A stretch of DNA of 64,000 nt, from assembly GCA_023333565.1 (NCBI GenBank), contig JAJKFH010002646.1:186001-250000 (forward strand), read 5' to 3'. Origin of the DNA: Puffinus mauretanicus (taxonomy: Eukaryota > Chordata > Aves > Procellariiformes > Procellariidae). Positions 1 to 12,300 of this stretch are shown here, in pieces; the first letter of the stretch is position 1; each line of letters starts with the position of its first letter. The position numbers and the translations under genes were made by a program. The notes under the pieces were generated by a model. That model saw only the letters and a list, made by a program, of their open reading frames with translations. It ran no database searches and was not told the DNA's origin.

Positions 1-39
1 AAGGAGAGCCCAGGTAAGATTCTGCTCTGGAATCATATT

Positions 40-236
40 CTAATCACCAAGTCTTGGAAGGATTTTTGGAGATCACATAGTCCAACTTCCTGCTCAAAGT
101 TAGATCTGGTCCCTCTGGACCCTGGCCAGTTTTGACGATCTGCAGCACTGGATGCTCCACAGCCCCTCTGGATTATTTCTTCTGGAATTAGACAGCTGCA
201 GGCATTAAGAGTCTTTTGCACCTTCCCAACTAACAT
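40..236 (-). repeat. Old CR1 LINE 3' fragment
   Basis: Read on the minus strand this is the tail of an old CR1 subfamily. The plus strand shows diverged counterparts of the usual CR1 3' blocks: a CTTGGAAGG...GGAGATCA...TAGTCCAAC run at 50-90, CTGCTCAAAG at 91-100, and a CTCCACAGCCCCTCTGGA block near 152-170. The octamer tail is reduced to a trace at the left end. It is heavily mutated, carries no usable reading frame and is truncated towards its 5' side. The family call rests on remembered CR1 consensus, not on an alignment. Confidence 0.6.
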
Positions 237-240
237 CTGC

Positions 241-3149
241 TGGGTAGAAAAGTTTTAGCTCTAAGATGACAATAACCTATTTTTTTTCTTAATATCTTAT
301 AAACCTATATGTACTTCAGTATTAAGATTTTTTTTTTTTGTAATGGTTTATAAAGTCAGAGTAATTCTTTGATACAATATTTCTGGTTGTTTTGTTTCAC
401 TGAGTCAATTACAGAATAAGTATGGTCCATAAAGTTATTTTAAAATCTTTTTTCTTAAAATGTTTTTTGTTTGTTTCCTTCCTGTTCCTTCAAACTCTTG
501 GTTCCTGGCCCAGGTTGGAGGGTCAGCACTCTGCATACCAACTGGGGATGTTATTCTTCTTGCAATACAGACACAGCATCCTAGCAGTCCAGATCTATCA
601 AATCTGTATTCTAATAACAGTGTATAGAGATGGTATAATATATTATCCCATCCTTCAAACTCTAAGAAGATGTTCTCTTTAAGGAGGTTTTCTTTCAGCA
701 CATGAGAAGATCTAATACTTGAGTCTAGCTGGAATTGTAAGGCTGCACAAATCATTAAGTGGGCAATTTCTGTTCTGGATTATTCTGGCTGTTCATACTG
801 GCAAATCAAAAGTAGTATTATGTCTTTAGATTACAGAGACATAGGTCTGGCCGTTGAGCTCTGAAGGAATAGCCATTGAGACAGCTTAGAGGAGAAAACT
901 CTTCCTGAAACAGAAAGAAAGAATTGAACCTAAGTGAGTGAATGTACAGAGGGACCAGATTTTTGACAAAAGACAAGGAAGTTATGATGCAAAAGGCCTG
1001 CAGCATACCAGAGAAGGTTCTAGTTACGAATTAGGATAAGCGCATAATGAAAAGAGTGTTGAACAAGTCAGCCCTTCAAAAATTTTAGATCAGTTTTGAC
1101 TGAGCAGAATGCTTTCACCCATTTTGCTTTTGCATTAGTGCTTTGATCAAATAGCCTGGTGCCATGACTGAATAACTTTCAAAGTGAACTTAACAGCATA
1201 TCGAACAACAACCTTACTGTAAATAATACAAAAGCCCCTAATTTTTGCAGCTTCCTATAATGTTGATTTCTGACCAGTTAATACCTTCATTTCATTTCCA
1301 GTAACCTATTAAATCATATTGTATGCTGCATAGTTTTTATGCACATATATTTTAGCTTCATATTTATTTCTTCCTTATCTACTTTAAAGAAAAATAATCC
1401 AACTAGTACACTATAATTTCTCTAAACTCCCATTATTAAGCATGTGTATAAAATTTAAAATGCCAGTTTTATTTTAGTTTTCACTTATCAGTACTGAACT
1501 CATGGACTAGGTCAAATAAAACTATAATGCAATTTAATTGGAGAAAAGCTTCCCTCACACCTTCTGTGACCTCAGACTAAGTTGACTTTATTACACTCAT
1601 TAAAACCTGAGTACAAATCCAGTTAAGATTATGAAGCTATTGAAAATCCTGGATGAATATAGATGCACCTAAACCCATGTTTTTGTCTGAAATACCTCGG
1701 ACGAAATAAAATTAGGTTTTGATTTTTTTCTTCCATTTTTTCACCTTTGTTTTCCCTCTGTATAGTGATCAAAATATGCAGTAGTCCTAGGAAGAGAGAC
1801 ATTATACATGTTGGAACACAACCCTTCTGAAAACCCTAGCAGGGATTTATAGAAGGAAAACACTAAGAACCACTTTCGTCCCACCCTTAGTAACCTCAGC
1901 AGCGTTCCCCACATGCACCTTAGCAAGTCTTCAAAGTTGTCTAGTTCTTACTGAGGGCATAAGCCAGGTTCTGTGTAAAAACCTGTACTCTCATCCCAGT
2001 GACACTACTATAATCTGCTTTAGATGTTTTTTCAGTTGTTTCTGTCACACATTAATACATCTTCAGCTCCTCTTTAATTACCTGTGACTTCTCTGTGACA
2101 TCCGCAGAGCAGGTCCTTGAGCTAGTCTTTATCTGTCACTCTAAGAAAGAATAGAGATCCACCCTCCTATCCCGGAAAGCCTACCAAAGCAGCAACCTGA
2201 AGGAAGTAGTTCCTTTCATCTCCTGCTTAAACAAGACAAAAATTAAATGAAAAATTACTTAAATACAGAAAATCTGACTATTGGAAAAGACTTATAAGGA
2301 AAGCAAAGGGAGCAGGAAGGAGAGATCTATAAAAAGCTTCAGGCAGACCCTAGAAGACTGGCAAAGCTCCAATCCTCTGAAATAGAAAAATCAATTAGAT
2401 ACACCAAGCAGAGATACGATGCACCAGGGGAAAAGGGAAAAAAAATCCTGTTCTACACAGAGACAGAGACAGAGGCAGAGATGGAGAGAAGTAAATATGC
2501 ACCCTCATCTTTCTCATCAGGAGCAGTCTGAGGCAAATCCACACTAATCACTCCAAAACCCACAATCAGATCTTTGTGGACTTCTGCGTGAGTCTCAATA
2601 AATTCATGGCTCAAGATTTCAAACCCTGAAATGAAGGCATTCCTTGCAGCCATCAAATGCCTACATTCTTGAATCCACAAAAAGACAAGCTAAACTCTTT
2701 ATTTGCGGAGGAGGTGGTAATAAAGGTAATTAGATCAGGCAGACAGAAAAATCACCCAGCTGAATAACTTGTATACCGTGCAGAATTCTCTTTAACTCCT
2801 TTCTCTACTCAGAAGCTGTAGAGAGCCACGTTAGGGCCATTATCCCCTGCAACTTAGACAATAATAGAAACTTGGACAGAAACTTAATAACAAAACCATT
2901 ACTGACTGTTGTTCAGTCAGATATCACAAGGAACTGAATGAAGAATTTTATATTAATAATTGACCTCGTGAATTTAGCCCCCTTCTACATTTAGAATAGC
3001 TGCAAATAAATGTTTTAACACTTAATATTAAATAAAGGGACTGGAAATGGAATGGAAATTTGTAACCGTAGGAGGAGCTCAGGGATAGAGTGGTGTATGC
3101 TTATGGCTGTGGATAATAAATTATTACAGACTTGAGATGTCTAATGCAT
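241..3149. other. AT-rich stretch, no gene seen
   Basis: No coding region, RNA gene or recognisable transposon. The reading frames at 422-755 overlap each other on both strands, have unremarkable composition and no recognisable domain. A short purine microsatellite lies at 2456-2487. Confidence 0.5.
2456..2487. repeat. (CAGAGA)n microsatellite
   Basis: A short, slightly impure run of CAGAGA units on the plus strand, about five units long. Confidence 0.6.
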
Positions 3150-3640
3150 CCTGAAACTCCTTGGGCTACAGTGAGAATTCATCCTTCAGCCAGTATGGAA
3201 TTCTGCATAGAATTTCTTTATTAGGACTCTCTATGGAAGAGATAAATGAAAAAACTAAGATGCAAACTTTATTAGGACTCTTTATGGAAGAGACAAATGC
3301 AAAAACTAAGATGCAAACTCAGCAGCTAAGTTTCCTGAGCAGAACATAGCTACCTACAGTCTCCCATGGTGCTAAGCAGTTCAGCTGTTCCTAAGAAGTA
3401 TTCTTGTTAGGTGTCAAAGCTCTGCATCAGCCGAAAACCTACCGCACAAAAAATTGATGCAACCGTCTTCTTCACAGGGCTGTTTGAGGTTCATGGTTCA
3501 GGCATTGTTAGTGCTACGTTCCCTCATGGGCCCCATTGACCAGGCGCGCTCTGAGCGAAGCTAATGTATATTGACAACACTGAGTTCAGCAGAAAATGCA
3601 AGTCAATCCATTTTATTCAAAAGTAGGGACAGACATCCTT
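3150..3640 (-). repeat. Possible degraded LTR or 3' UTR-like remnant
   Basis: On the minus strand this GC-richer patch holds three AATAAA signals, at plus positions near 3214, 3268 and 3609. The last is followed on the minus strand by a stretch that could be R/U5-like, reaching a CA dinucleotide and a TGGGG start near 3535. No clear TG...CA ends, target duplication or partner LTR was found and the primer-site match is poor. A decayed retroviral LTR is one reading; a chance set of signals is the other. Confidence 0.22.
3217..3318. repeat. 51-bp tandem duplication
   Basis: Two adjacent 51-bp copies, 3217-3267 and 3268-3318, differ at 3 of 51 positions. Because 51 is divisible by three, the plus-strand frame through both encodes a 17-residue unit repeated twice (LLGLSMEEINEKTKMQT and a variant). 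I see no evidence that this frame is translated. On the minus strand each copy carries an AATAAAG motif, which fits duplication of a polyadenylation region better than a protein repeat. Confidence 0.85.
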
Positions 3641-3896
3641 GTGGTATAGGTCTTCCTGCCTTGTGAGCAGAAGCAGCTTCTGAAATGGGTTTAATAGGAG
3701 AGCAAGCCACAGCAAACAACAGTCCAATTTTGTGGTATAAACACTCATGCCCGTGTTATAGATTCTATCTGGTTTTACCTAATATTTGCCTAACTTAAAA
3801 TATATAAAAAACATCTTCAGCACACAAAAAACATTTACCACTTTTAACTAGATACCCTAACTTTTAGGTTTCTTTATCAAACTTCCTCTTTCTGCC
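3641..3896. other. No feature seen
   Basis: Short AT-rich interval between the possible degraded LTR and the solo LTR. Nothing recognisable. Confidence 0.4.
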
Positions 3897-4991
3897 TGTG
3901 GTGGGTTGACCTTGGCTGGCTGCCAGGTGCCCACCAAGCCGCTCTATCACTCCCCCTCCTCAGCTGGACAGGGGGAGAGACAATATGATGAAAGGCTCGT
4001 AGGTCGAGATAAGGATGGGGAGATCACTCAGCAATTACCGTCATGGGCAAAAAAGACTTAACTTGGGGAAATCAATTTAATTTATTGCCAATTAAACAGA
4101 TTAGGATAATGAGAAATAAAAACAAATCTTAAAATACCTTCCCCTCACCCCTCCCTTCTTTCCGGACTCAACTTCGTTCCCAATTTCTCTATCTCCTGTC
4201 CTTGAGTGGTGCAGGAGGCGGGGTATGGGGGTCGCAGTCAATTCATCACACGTTGTCTCTGTTGCTCCTTCCTTCTCACGTTCTTCCCCTGCTCCACACC
4301 CTCCCCAGTCCTCCATGAACTTCTCCAATGTGGGTGCTTCTCATGGGCTGCTGTTCTTCACAAACTGCTCCAGCATGGGTCCTTTCAATGGAGTACAGTC
4401 CTTCAGAAACAGACTGTTCTAGCGTGGGGTCACAGGTCCTGCTAGAAAACCTGCTCCAGCGTGGGGTCCTCTCTCTCCACAGGTCTACAGGTCCTGCCAG
4501 GAGCCTGCTCCAGCATGGGGTCTCCACAGGGTCACAGACTCCTTCAGGGCACATGCACGTGCTCTGGCGTGGGGTCCTCCATGGGCTGCAGGTGGATATC
4601 TGCTCCACTGTTAACCTCCATGGGCTGCAGGGGGACAGCCTGCCTCACTGTGGTCTTCAGCAGGCACTGCAGGGGAATCTGCTGTGGTGCCTGGAGCACC
4701 TCCTCCCCCTCCTTCTTCACTGACCTTGGTGCCTGCAGAGTTGTTTCTCTCACATATTCTCACTCCTCTCTTCTGGCTGCTGTTTGTTGCCACACGTTTT
4801 TTTCCCCTCTTCTTAAACACGTTATCCCAGAGGTGCTACCATCGTTACTGATTGGCTCGGCCTTGGCCAGCGGCAGGTCCATCTTGGAGCCGGCTGGAAC
4901 TCGTTCTATCGGATATGGGGGAAAATGCTGGCATCTTTTTACAGATGCAGCCCCTGCAGCCCCCCTGCTACCAAAACCTAAACCCAATAGA
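3897..4991 (-). mobile_element. Solo LTR of an avian ERVL-type retrovirus
   Basis: A 1,095-bp LTR with no internal viral region on either side. On the minus strand it ends in CCACA (plus strand TGTGGTGGG at 3897) and begins with a mutated TG (TCTATTGGG, plus 4983-4991). Flanking bases ctgcc (3892-3896) and ctgtc (4992-4996) look like a 5-bp target duplication with one mismatch, the length expected for class III (ERVL) integration. An AATAAA signal on the minus strand lies at plus 4081-4086. A CCAAT-type box (GCCAATCAG) sits at plus 4848-4856, the promoter side. The GC-rich centre holds a spaced repeat array at 4321-4610. Long frames here, such as plus 4461-5075, are by-products of LTR composition. 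Solo LTRs arise by recombination between the two LTRs of a provirus. Confidence 0.85.
4321..4610 (-). repeat. Degenerate spaced repeat inside the LTR
   Basis: A block close to CTGCTCCAGCGTGGGG recurs on the plus strand at about 4321, 4365, 4414, 4451, 4505, 4559 and (weakly) 4600, spaced 37-54 bp. It is more GC-rich than anything else nearby. It looks like an ancient amplified unit in U3 that could have served as an enhancer array; that role is inferred. Confidence 0.7.
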
Positions 4992-7900
4992 CTGTCTCAA
5001 CAGAAAATGTGTTCCTTCTTTAGGAGGACAGTGTCCCTTCCCAGTTCCAACACTAGCCCTCAGAATTGTTTTTAGAGTGCTCTCCTGAAAATTGGAACTT
5101 GTGTGTTTAAATTCCCCTGGAATGAGAGTTAACTTCTGAATTTTACTCCTTAATGTCTTAAGACAAAATGAAACGGTAGAAGGAATGCACTTTGCACTCA
5201 GTAGTGTATAGAAACAAAAAGCGGGAAACATTTCAAAGAACACTCTACTCAGTCTAACAGGCTACCTAATATTCCCAGTCCTCCTCATTTTCCGTTTGCA
5301 TGTTAATATCATACAAAAGATGTACAAAATACATATTTTTGACAGCTTTGTGCACTTAATTGCTGTTTAAGTGGCCTCTAGTGCTAATGAATGTATGATT
5401 CTTAACCATGGTGATAACTTTTAATATTTATTGTATGTATGGCATAATATTTTGCAACACTTTGCAAGCAGTTAATTAATAATTACTCAGAATTAAATTC
5501 ATTGTCTTAGGAGAGGTAATATTGAATCAATTTCCTATTTCTTTTTTCTTTGTTATGCTTGCATGCATTTCAAACTCGTTTATTGTATTTATAACTGCAT
5601 GTCTACATAACTATATGTGCAGCATTTGAATTCATTTAATTGGCATGTAAAATGTAAAGCAAATATCAGTCAATTAACTCACCAAACACCTTTAAAATAA
5701 GTCCTGACTGGGGCATAATCCACTAAAACTTTTGTCTTCCCACTTTTAATTTTCCCTCAGTATCATATATTGTTTTTTTGTAGGGTTTTTTTCTTTTTTT
5801 TCTGCCCAAATAAATGGCTGAAGTGAACTTTTTTGCAGGTAATTTGAGTTGACCTGCCAGCTGTGAAAAAACATTTACTGTCTGCTGTACAGAAATAGGT
5901 ATATCTATACCTGCCCATCTGTAATTTTATAGAATGAGTCCTTACTCATAAATGTGGCAGCTGGTTAGAGTAGCTAAGGTATGATTTTTTTATGACTTGC
6001 TAGGCAACTTAAAGAACATAAAACCTCCACATAAGTCACCAAGCGATTAGTTACGTCAGCTTCAGACTGCAGCAACTTTTGTTACTAACTTTTGTCCAGA
6101 ATCTCTCCACCTTCCCCCTCTTTCCTGCACACATACACACTTTATGTGTGAAGGAAAGCTTCATCCATTTTTGATATCTTTCAATCTTGAGCTTTAAATT
6201 TGAGCAGTGAATACATGATTTTCATGAGTGTTGAAGACAATTATTTTGTGCACTCTTATAAATGAGGGGATCAAAATGTGGTTTTAATGAGTCATATTTT
6301 AGACCTCGTTCAAGGATGATTCACTAAAACCTCATAATTAAGCTAAATGTTTACAAAGATACAGTGGCGCTGTACATGAGAGATCCTCCCAGTCTGTCTG
6401 CCATAACCTCTTGCTTCATTGAAGAAAAATCATACCTGTTGTCAAAATATATTTACATTAAATTGCCATAAAAGGAAAAACACAAAGCCATAATATCATT
6501 GTCAGTGCAAACATACACTTGACCTAAGGATGCTATTTGCCCTTTAATAACCAGTCTAAGGAAAATTTTCAGGGAATAGGTGTTAAGTGGTGATTTGAAA
6601 TTATACTGTTGAATTATTATCAGAAAATGTGAAGTTTTCTTTCACAAAGTTTGCACTAGTAATTTGTTCTTTGCTGCTTTAGATTGAATGATGTGGAGAA
6701 TGGAAAATGACTTTTCTTTCACTGTTACTTGGTTCCCATTTAGCATCACCTCATATACTAATTTTAATTGCTCCTTATACAAGCTTAAAAGTTTATTTCT
6801 AGGGAGAAATAAAATATTCTAGAGCTCTTTTTAGGAAAAAGCTCCACAGAAAATGAGCAAGCTAATCAGTTCATTTATAGCTTCTTTTATTATATTGGCA
6901 GATAGATTAAAAAACTATACCAGCAAAAGCTTAACAGAGGACTGATTTTAGTTAAGATAGAGTCCATGTTTTCCGTGCTTCCTAGACCACTGAAGAAATG
7001 GTCTAGCAGTGCCTAGCAAACTTTGCCTTTACTTCTTAACAGAATATTACTTTAGCTAAGATTTCAGCATTTTTTTTCTACATGCTATATAATATAGCAT
7101 GTTATTACACAACAGTGTTTTAAATAAAGCCATTGGAATTTATTCATAAGCTTATTTTCTATGTATGTACAGGAGAAACTACACAGATCCATACAGCACT
7201 TCACAAATCAGACATTAGGGCACTTATCTTCTTCATTAACAGTGGTTTTTTCCTCACCTTGTTCTTTTTTTGCACCCTTTTATACCTTCCTTCCAACTTT
7301 ATGATTATTTTCTTATTCATTGCATTACTTCTAACCAAAGCCACATATTTCTCAGATATTTCCTTTCTCAGGTCTCCTGGTCAACTTAAAAGTAATACAG
7401 CCCAAAATAAATATACTTCTCTTCAGTACTTTTTTCATTAGTAAACTGCTATTCCTGACAGCACTGCACCTTCTCTGTGTTGTTAAGAAGGGTCGTTCAG
7501 CTGACTGGTCCAAATCTAGTCTTTCCTCTCTCTCCTCCCTCTTTGCACACATAGTTTCTCTGCCTTGCTTTGATTTGTTTAGGCTCTTATCAGGCTCCAT
7601 ATCTACTGCAGATGAATCTGTCTCCTCTCTGTTTTTCTTCAGATCTATTGTATATTATCTTTATGCACTGGGAGAAATCTTCCTACATAAATCATTCTAA
7701 ATAAGTTAGCATAATTTTTTAAATCCATTCACTGACTTCTTCACTACAATCCATAATTTAAAGATTCCTTTGTTTGATTTCCAATGTGTAACTCTACCTC
7801 CTCTTGTCCAAGACACTTTGCGCTTTTATCTTGCCTCTTGCATGTTATTTGCTCTTTAGGGAACATAGTACTAATATTCTGGTAACCGTTTCCTTCACCA

Positions 7901-9323
7901 CATATGTCAAAATTGCATTCCATGTGGAATGCAGATCTTTCATGCTGAACCCTAGTGGGTTGCTGATCATCTAGATCATGGTATGATGGGCTGATATTCT
8001 GCACTAACGCACCTCCCCTTCTCACCCCAGACAAGGTATTTATTTTCTTTGTGTTTCAGTTCTCCATCTATAAAAGAAGGATTAAATTTGTCCTTTGTAT
8101 CAACAAATATATACAGTATAAATATATATAGTTATATATGTACACAATATAGATATACTAATATGTATAAATACTGTAAAAGAGGTCATATAGATATATT
8201 AAAATTCAGTTTAAATCTTTTCTTAATGCCACATCTGACCCATTTTTTGGTCGGTGTCATGGCAACAAAAAGATTAAATTCTGTATTTCTGCATTTCGAA
8301 GTAGAAAATAGCAGCATGTCATCCATTAATCTTCAGTTCTATAGGAGAGATGGGATGTGTAAAATAAAAGAACCCCACTCCAGATTTCACCTCCTTTCCC
8401 CTTTTTTCCCTGTTTGGAAAAGATCGATTTATTAATTCTTGTCCCTTTATGGAAATATAGCAATAAAATATTTATCAAGAAGGCATTTTAGAAAGAGAAA
8501 CTTGTCAACAAACTAGTAAATTGCCATTTAGAGATCATTTAGATCACCCTGGATTAACCAATAGTTTATTAATTAAACCAGAGAGAGAATCTCAGTCTGA
8601 CTCTCACATCCTAATTAACTGCTCTAACAGATCAGTTGGACTGGGTTGGGTGAAAGGGACAAAGGAAGATATCTGTTAATTATTTGGGAATAGTGCTTGC
8701 TCATGTCAGAATCCTTCCACGAAGTCTGAAAGATCTCATGTTCATTTAAATGTCTTCTGCTCTGTCCCTGTAGAGGAGTTCCTGTCTTCTTATCCTTCCC
8801 AAGGAGCTCCTCAGCACTGATGCATGCTCTAAACTTTTCTTTTGTACTTCAAAATAGTATTTCTCCAAGGATACTTGAGGGAAATGACTGAAGAAGTTAT
8901 TTCCCCCAGAAATTTCACCTCAATATTTCATATAATTATTCTGACATTTGGCTTTTACAGTCTGGCTGCGTAAAAGGACTGAAGTACAAATTTCCACTTC
9001 CTCCTGTTCTTAGTCATCATTATAAATGAATGAGTTTAGTCACTGTATTCAAAAATTTAGATAATTAGTTACAATATCCAATAAAGTATAAAAGGGAAAA
9101 CAGTAAAATACATCCAGTATGTTATTAGATGAGGGAAAACATTCCTGGGGTTACCAGCATATGACATAACTGTTACACTCTCACTAGTTTTCAGTTCTAG
9201 TACATCCACATAAATCACACTAGCACCAACAACTTCAAGAACAAACCTGAACTGCGTTAGGAAAAAGGAGGTCTTGCATTTCCTAGGGGTATCATTTTCC
9301 TTTTAATATATCAACTCTTTTAT
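4992..9323. other. AT-rich single-copy DNA, no gene seen
   Basis: No exon, RNA gene or recognisable mobile element. Parts of 5340-6330 have the mixed, non-repetitive AT-rich look of conserved vertebrate noncoding DNA, with TAATTA-type sites, but this cannot be shown from one sequence. A perfect palindrome lies at 7080-7102, and 8105-8180 is AT/TA low-complexity sequence. The frame at 7133-7441 is Phe/Leu-rich and looks fortuitous. Confidence 0.5.
7080..7102. repeat. Perfect 23-bp palindrome
   Basis: Two 11-base arms (ACATGCTATAT at 7080-7090 and its exact complement at 7092-7102) around a single A. It could extrude as a hairpin. No adjacent mobile-element end was recognised. Confidence 0.9.
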
Positions 9324-9351
9324 AAAAAAAAAAAAAAAAGAAAAAGAAAAA
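9324..9351. repeat. A-rich simple repeat
   Basis: Run of A followed by (AAAAAG) units. Low complexity with no transposon body recognised upstream. Confidence 0.8.
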
Positions 9352-12300
9352 GGGAACATGTCTAGATATTTTCCCCTCTGCAATAACCAACTTCAGAGAA
9401 TTAAAAATACCCATTTTCATTCATTGTTAAGCCAATCAGCAATCCTTACTTCTTCTCTTGCCACTCTCCAACAACATCACTGTAAGTTTACCTTGTAACT
9501 CACTCAAGCCTCTCTAGAGCTCAAAAACACTTGTTTTCCAAGCAGTGTTCAAAAATTAAGCAGGAATAAAACAAACAAACAAAAAAGAGTGTGAGAGAGA
9601 GAGAGAATGAGATTTATAATAGTCCCTGAGACTAGAATCTAGGGACTGGAACCATAATCATGTCCACCTGAGTGGTTTCAGTTCAACACAGAGCTGGTGT
9701 AATTGTGTTCTTAAACTGATTTATTTGGAGAGCTGTGGTGTATCATTAGACCCCTCTGTGGTTTGTTTTGTTCATGTTTTTAGACTGTGACTATCTTCAA
9801 CAAGGGTCTATGTATGTTTCTCAGTCGTACAAAGCGCAGAGCATGTTTTCGGTCCTCAAAGACTTACAACTGAAAGGTATTTTAATCCTTCAGATCTGAC
9901 ATCAAGATTTTTCATCCATAATCCACTCCTAATAAGAATGGCTATATAAATGATAAATTTGCCTTAAGAACCCAACAATCAAGTGAAAATAATCACTTTT
10001 CATAGGTCTTCATTTTGGTCAAACTATCAGGAGCTGTGGTATTTTAATAACTGGATGACATTTAGAGCACAAGTTTACTTTTGCCGTGATATATGATTGT
10101 GTAATATCTTCTCAGCTGAACTACAATAGCCTAATGGCTTCAGAACACTTATCAAAAATATGTCTGAGTGTTTCTATAATGTGTGTTGAACATTAGGCTG
10201 TGAAGCTTTTAAAAAACATTTTTATTCCCTAGGTGAAGAAAAAGAAGAGGAAAAAAGGATAACACTTCTGTTATGCCCAGAGAGATTTGTGCTTTTGTAA
10301 CTGAAAGAAAAAAGAAAGCAAAAACCAGCTTTTCCATAAGGGAGTACATTTCAAAATGAATTTTTAAATTCACTTGAGTAAATCTATGCCTGTTATTAAG
10401 TAACAAGTTATTCCAGTGTACAGAATGAAACTGGATTTGTTTTACTTACTCTCTATTGGTTTATGGCCAGGCTTTTTTGGGGGTGGGGTGGGTTTTTTCC
10501 CCCATTCTGTTCTTTGTCTTCACTCTTGTCTGTCAGAGGGTGTCAGAGTTCATTCTGATGACCTGTTTCCAGATGGTCCTCTGCTTGGCAGATTTGATAT
10601 GCCACGTCACATAAAAAGCTCATAAAACTGAAGTGGCATTCACTCCATACAATGCTTTGATTATCAGCATACATACAGGGAATGACACAGCATCTCACTG
10701 CCAAGCACTTAGTGCCCACTGGTTCCATCATCCAAGCCAAGCACAACACAGTTTAACATTTTAAGCCTTTTTGTCACACTTGTATCTGCTTGGCTTTTTT
10801 TGAGTCTCAGAACAGATATGTGTAAATATATGTTTGGCATAGGAAAAAAAAAGAAAGAAAAAATATATTCAAAAGAAATTTCAGTTTAAACAATACTATT
10901 TAAAACATAGAAACTATGACATTTCAAACGTTATCTCCATTTTGATTTTGTTTTAATCTTTATTGTAAAGTTTGGTTATAACTACATACTCCAGTTTGGG
11001 CAGAACAGAATTCTGCAAACTTTAATAGAAAACAGGGTCACTTTATTAAAGAACTCATTATTTTTACAACTGAAATTTGAATTAATATTTCAACAACCAG
11101 TATCAGTAAGACAGTTCTTTTTGTTGACTTTAGTTAAACACTATCAGCAGTAGGCTGGCTTCAGCAGCCCAGAATTATTTAAGTAGTATAATTCACTACA
11201 GATACTTTTTAAAAATGTAAGCCCATTCCTTATATGCAGAAGCTACATTCTGAATTGCATTCTGCTGTTGGAACAGCAGGTTTACCTTTTTGTAGATTTA
11301 ACACAGTCAATGCCATCTTTACTGGCCTTGTCAAAGCAAACAAGAATTAAAACAGCAATGAAGAGCTGGCTTTCCCAGTAAGCATGATACATACATAAGT
11401 TTTAATTTATCTGGGTTTTTTTCATGTTTTATAAGTCTGACCTGGAAAGCAAGAAGTTTAAATGACATATGAGGGTCCCTTCCAAGAAATACATAGATTA
11501 GTAGCCCTAAAAACTTGGATACCTGCCTGCTTCTTTCCCTTTCCACCTACCTTTTTAGGCTATCAGCAATAGCTTTAAAAAGAATGTCTCGATTTAGTGG
11601 TTTTTTAGTGTTTCTGTCATTTTACCTTGGAAACAGACATAAATGCCTAATCTGAGGAGATGACCTACAGTTCCCTTGGAATCAACAGAGAAAGAAAAGT
11701 TCTCTTGAATATTACTCAGCTCCTAGAAAGCCACCCACAACTTTCTCTCTGCCTTGACTATGTGGACAGCAACTGGGCTTCTAACTGAAGTATTTCAACA
11801 AAATGCCTAAAGTTTGAGGCAATAAATCCAAGTAGTACAATGTGAAAGTTTAAGCAAAATTCTATCCTTCTTAATCCTACTGTAATGTGAAACAGTCTGA
11901 AGAGGAAGAAAAATAGTCAGTGTCATTGAAATTATGTCAGGTTCATGTTTATGTAATGAAGAAGAACTAATATTTATGTATTTATTTATTTAGCTATCTA
12001 TTTTGAGAGGAACCTACAGGGGAAGACTTCTGACATCAAAATTAATCAGTTGAGAAGCAGGGAAAATACAAAAGAGAGAAATTTAGACTCTCAGATTTCT
12101 GCTTTTTATGAATATTGTTATACTCGCTTTTCTAGTTCCATGTTCTCAATTCATTTGTTTTCTCATCTATGAAAACATGAAGGATATTCACAGTATTTGA
12201 ATAAATATTTTTAAAAATAGAAAAAATAATAGTTTTGTGTATACCCAGTCCATTTTTATACAGATGGATCCCAAAACACTAAACATACATTGTTAATTTT

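Noticed and set aside
422..755. Overlapping frames of 86 and 106 codons on opposite strands
   Set aside because: No domain, hydrophobic AT-driven composition, no splice or promoter context.
3520..3540. Minus-strand tRNA-Pro primer site next to a possible U5
   Set aside because: Only about 10 of 18 positions fit; insufficient without LTR boundaries.
4461..5075. 204-codon plus-strand frame and its overlapping neighbours
   Set aside because: Mostly inside the solo LTR; produced by its GC-rich composition and repeat array, with no protein domain.
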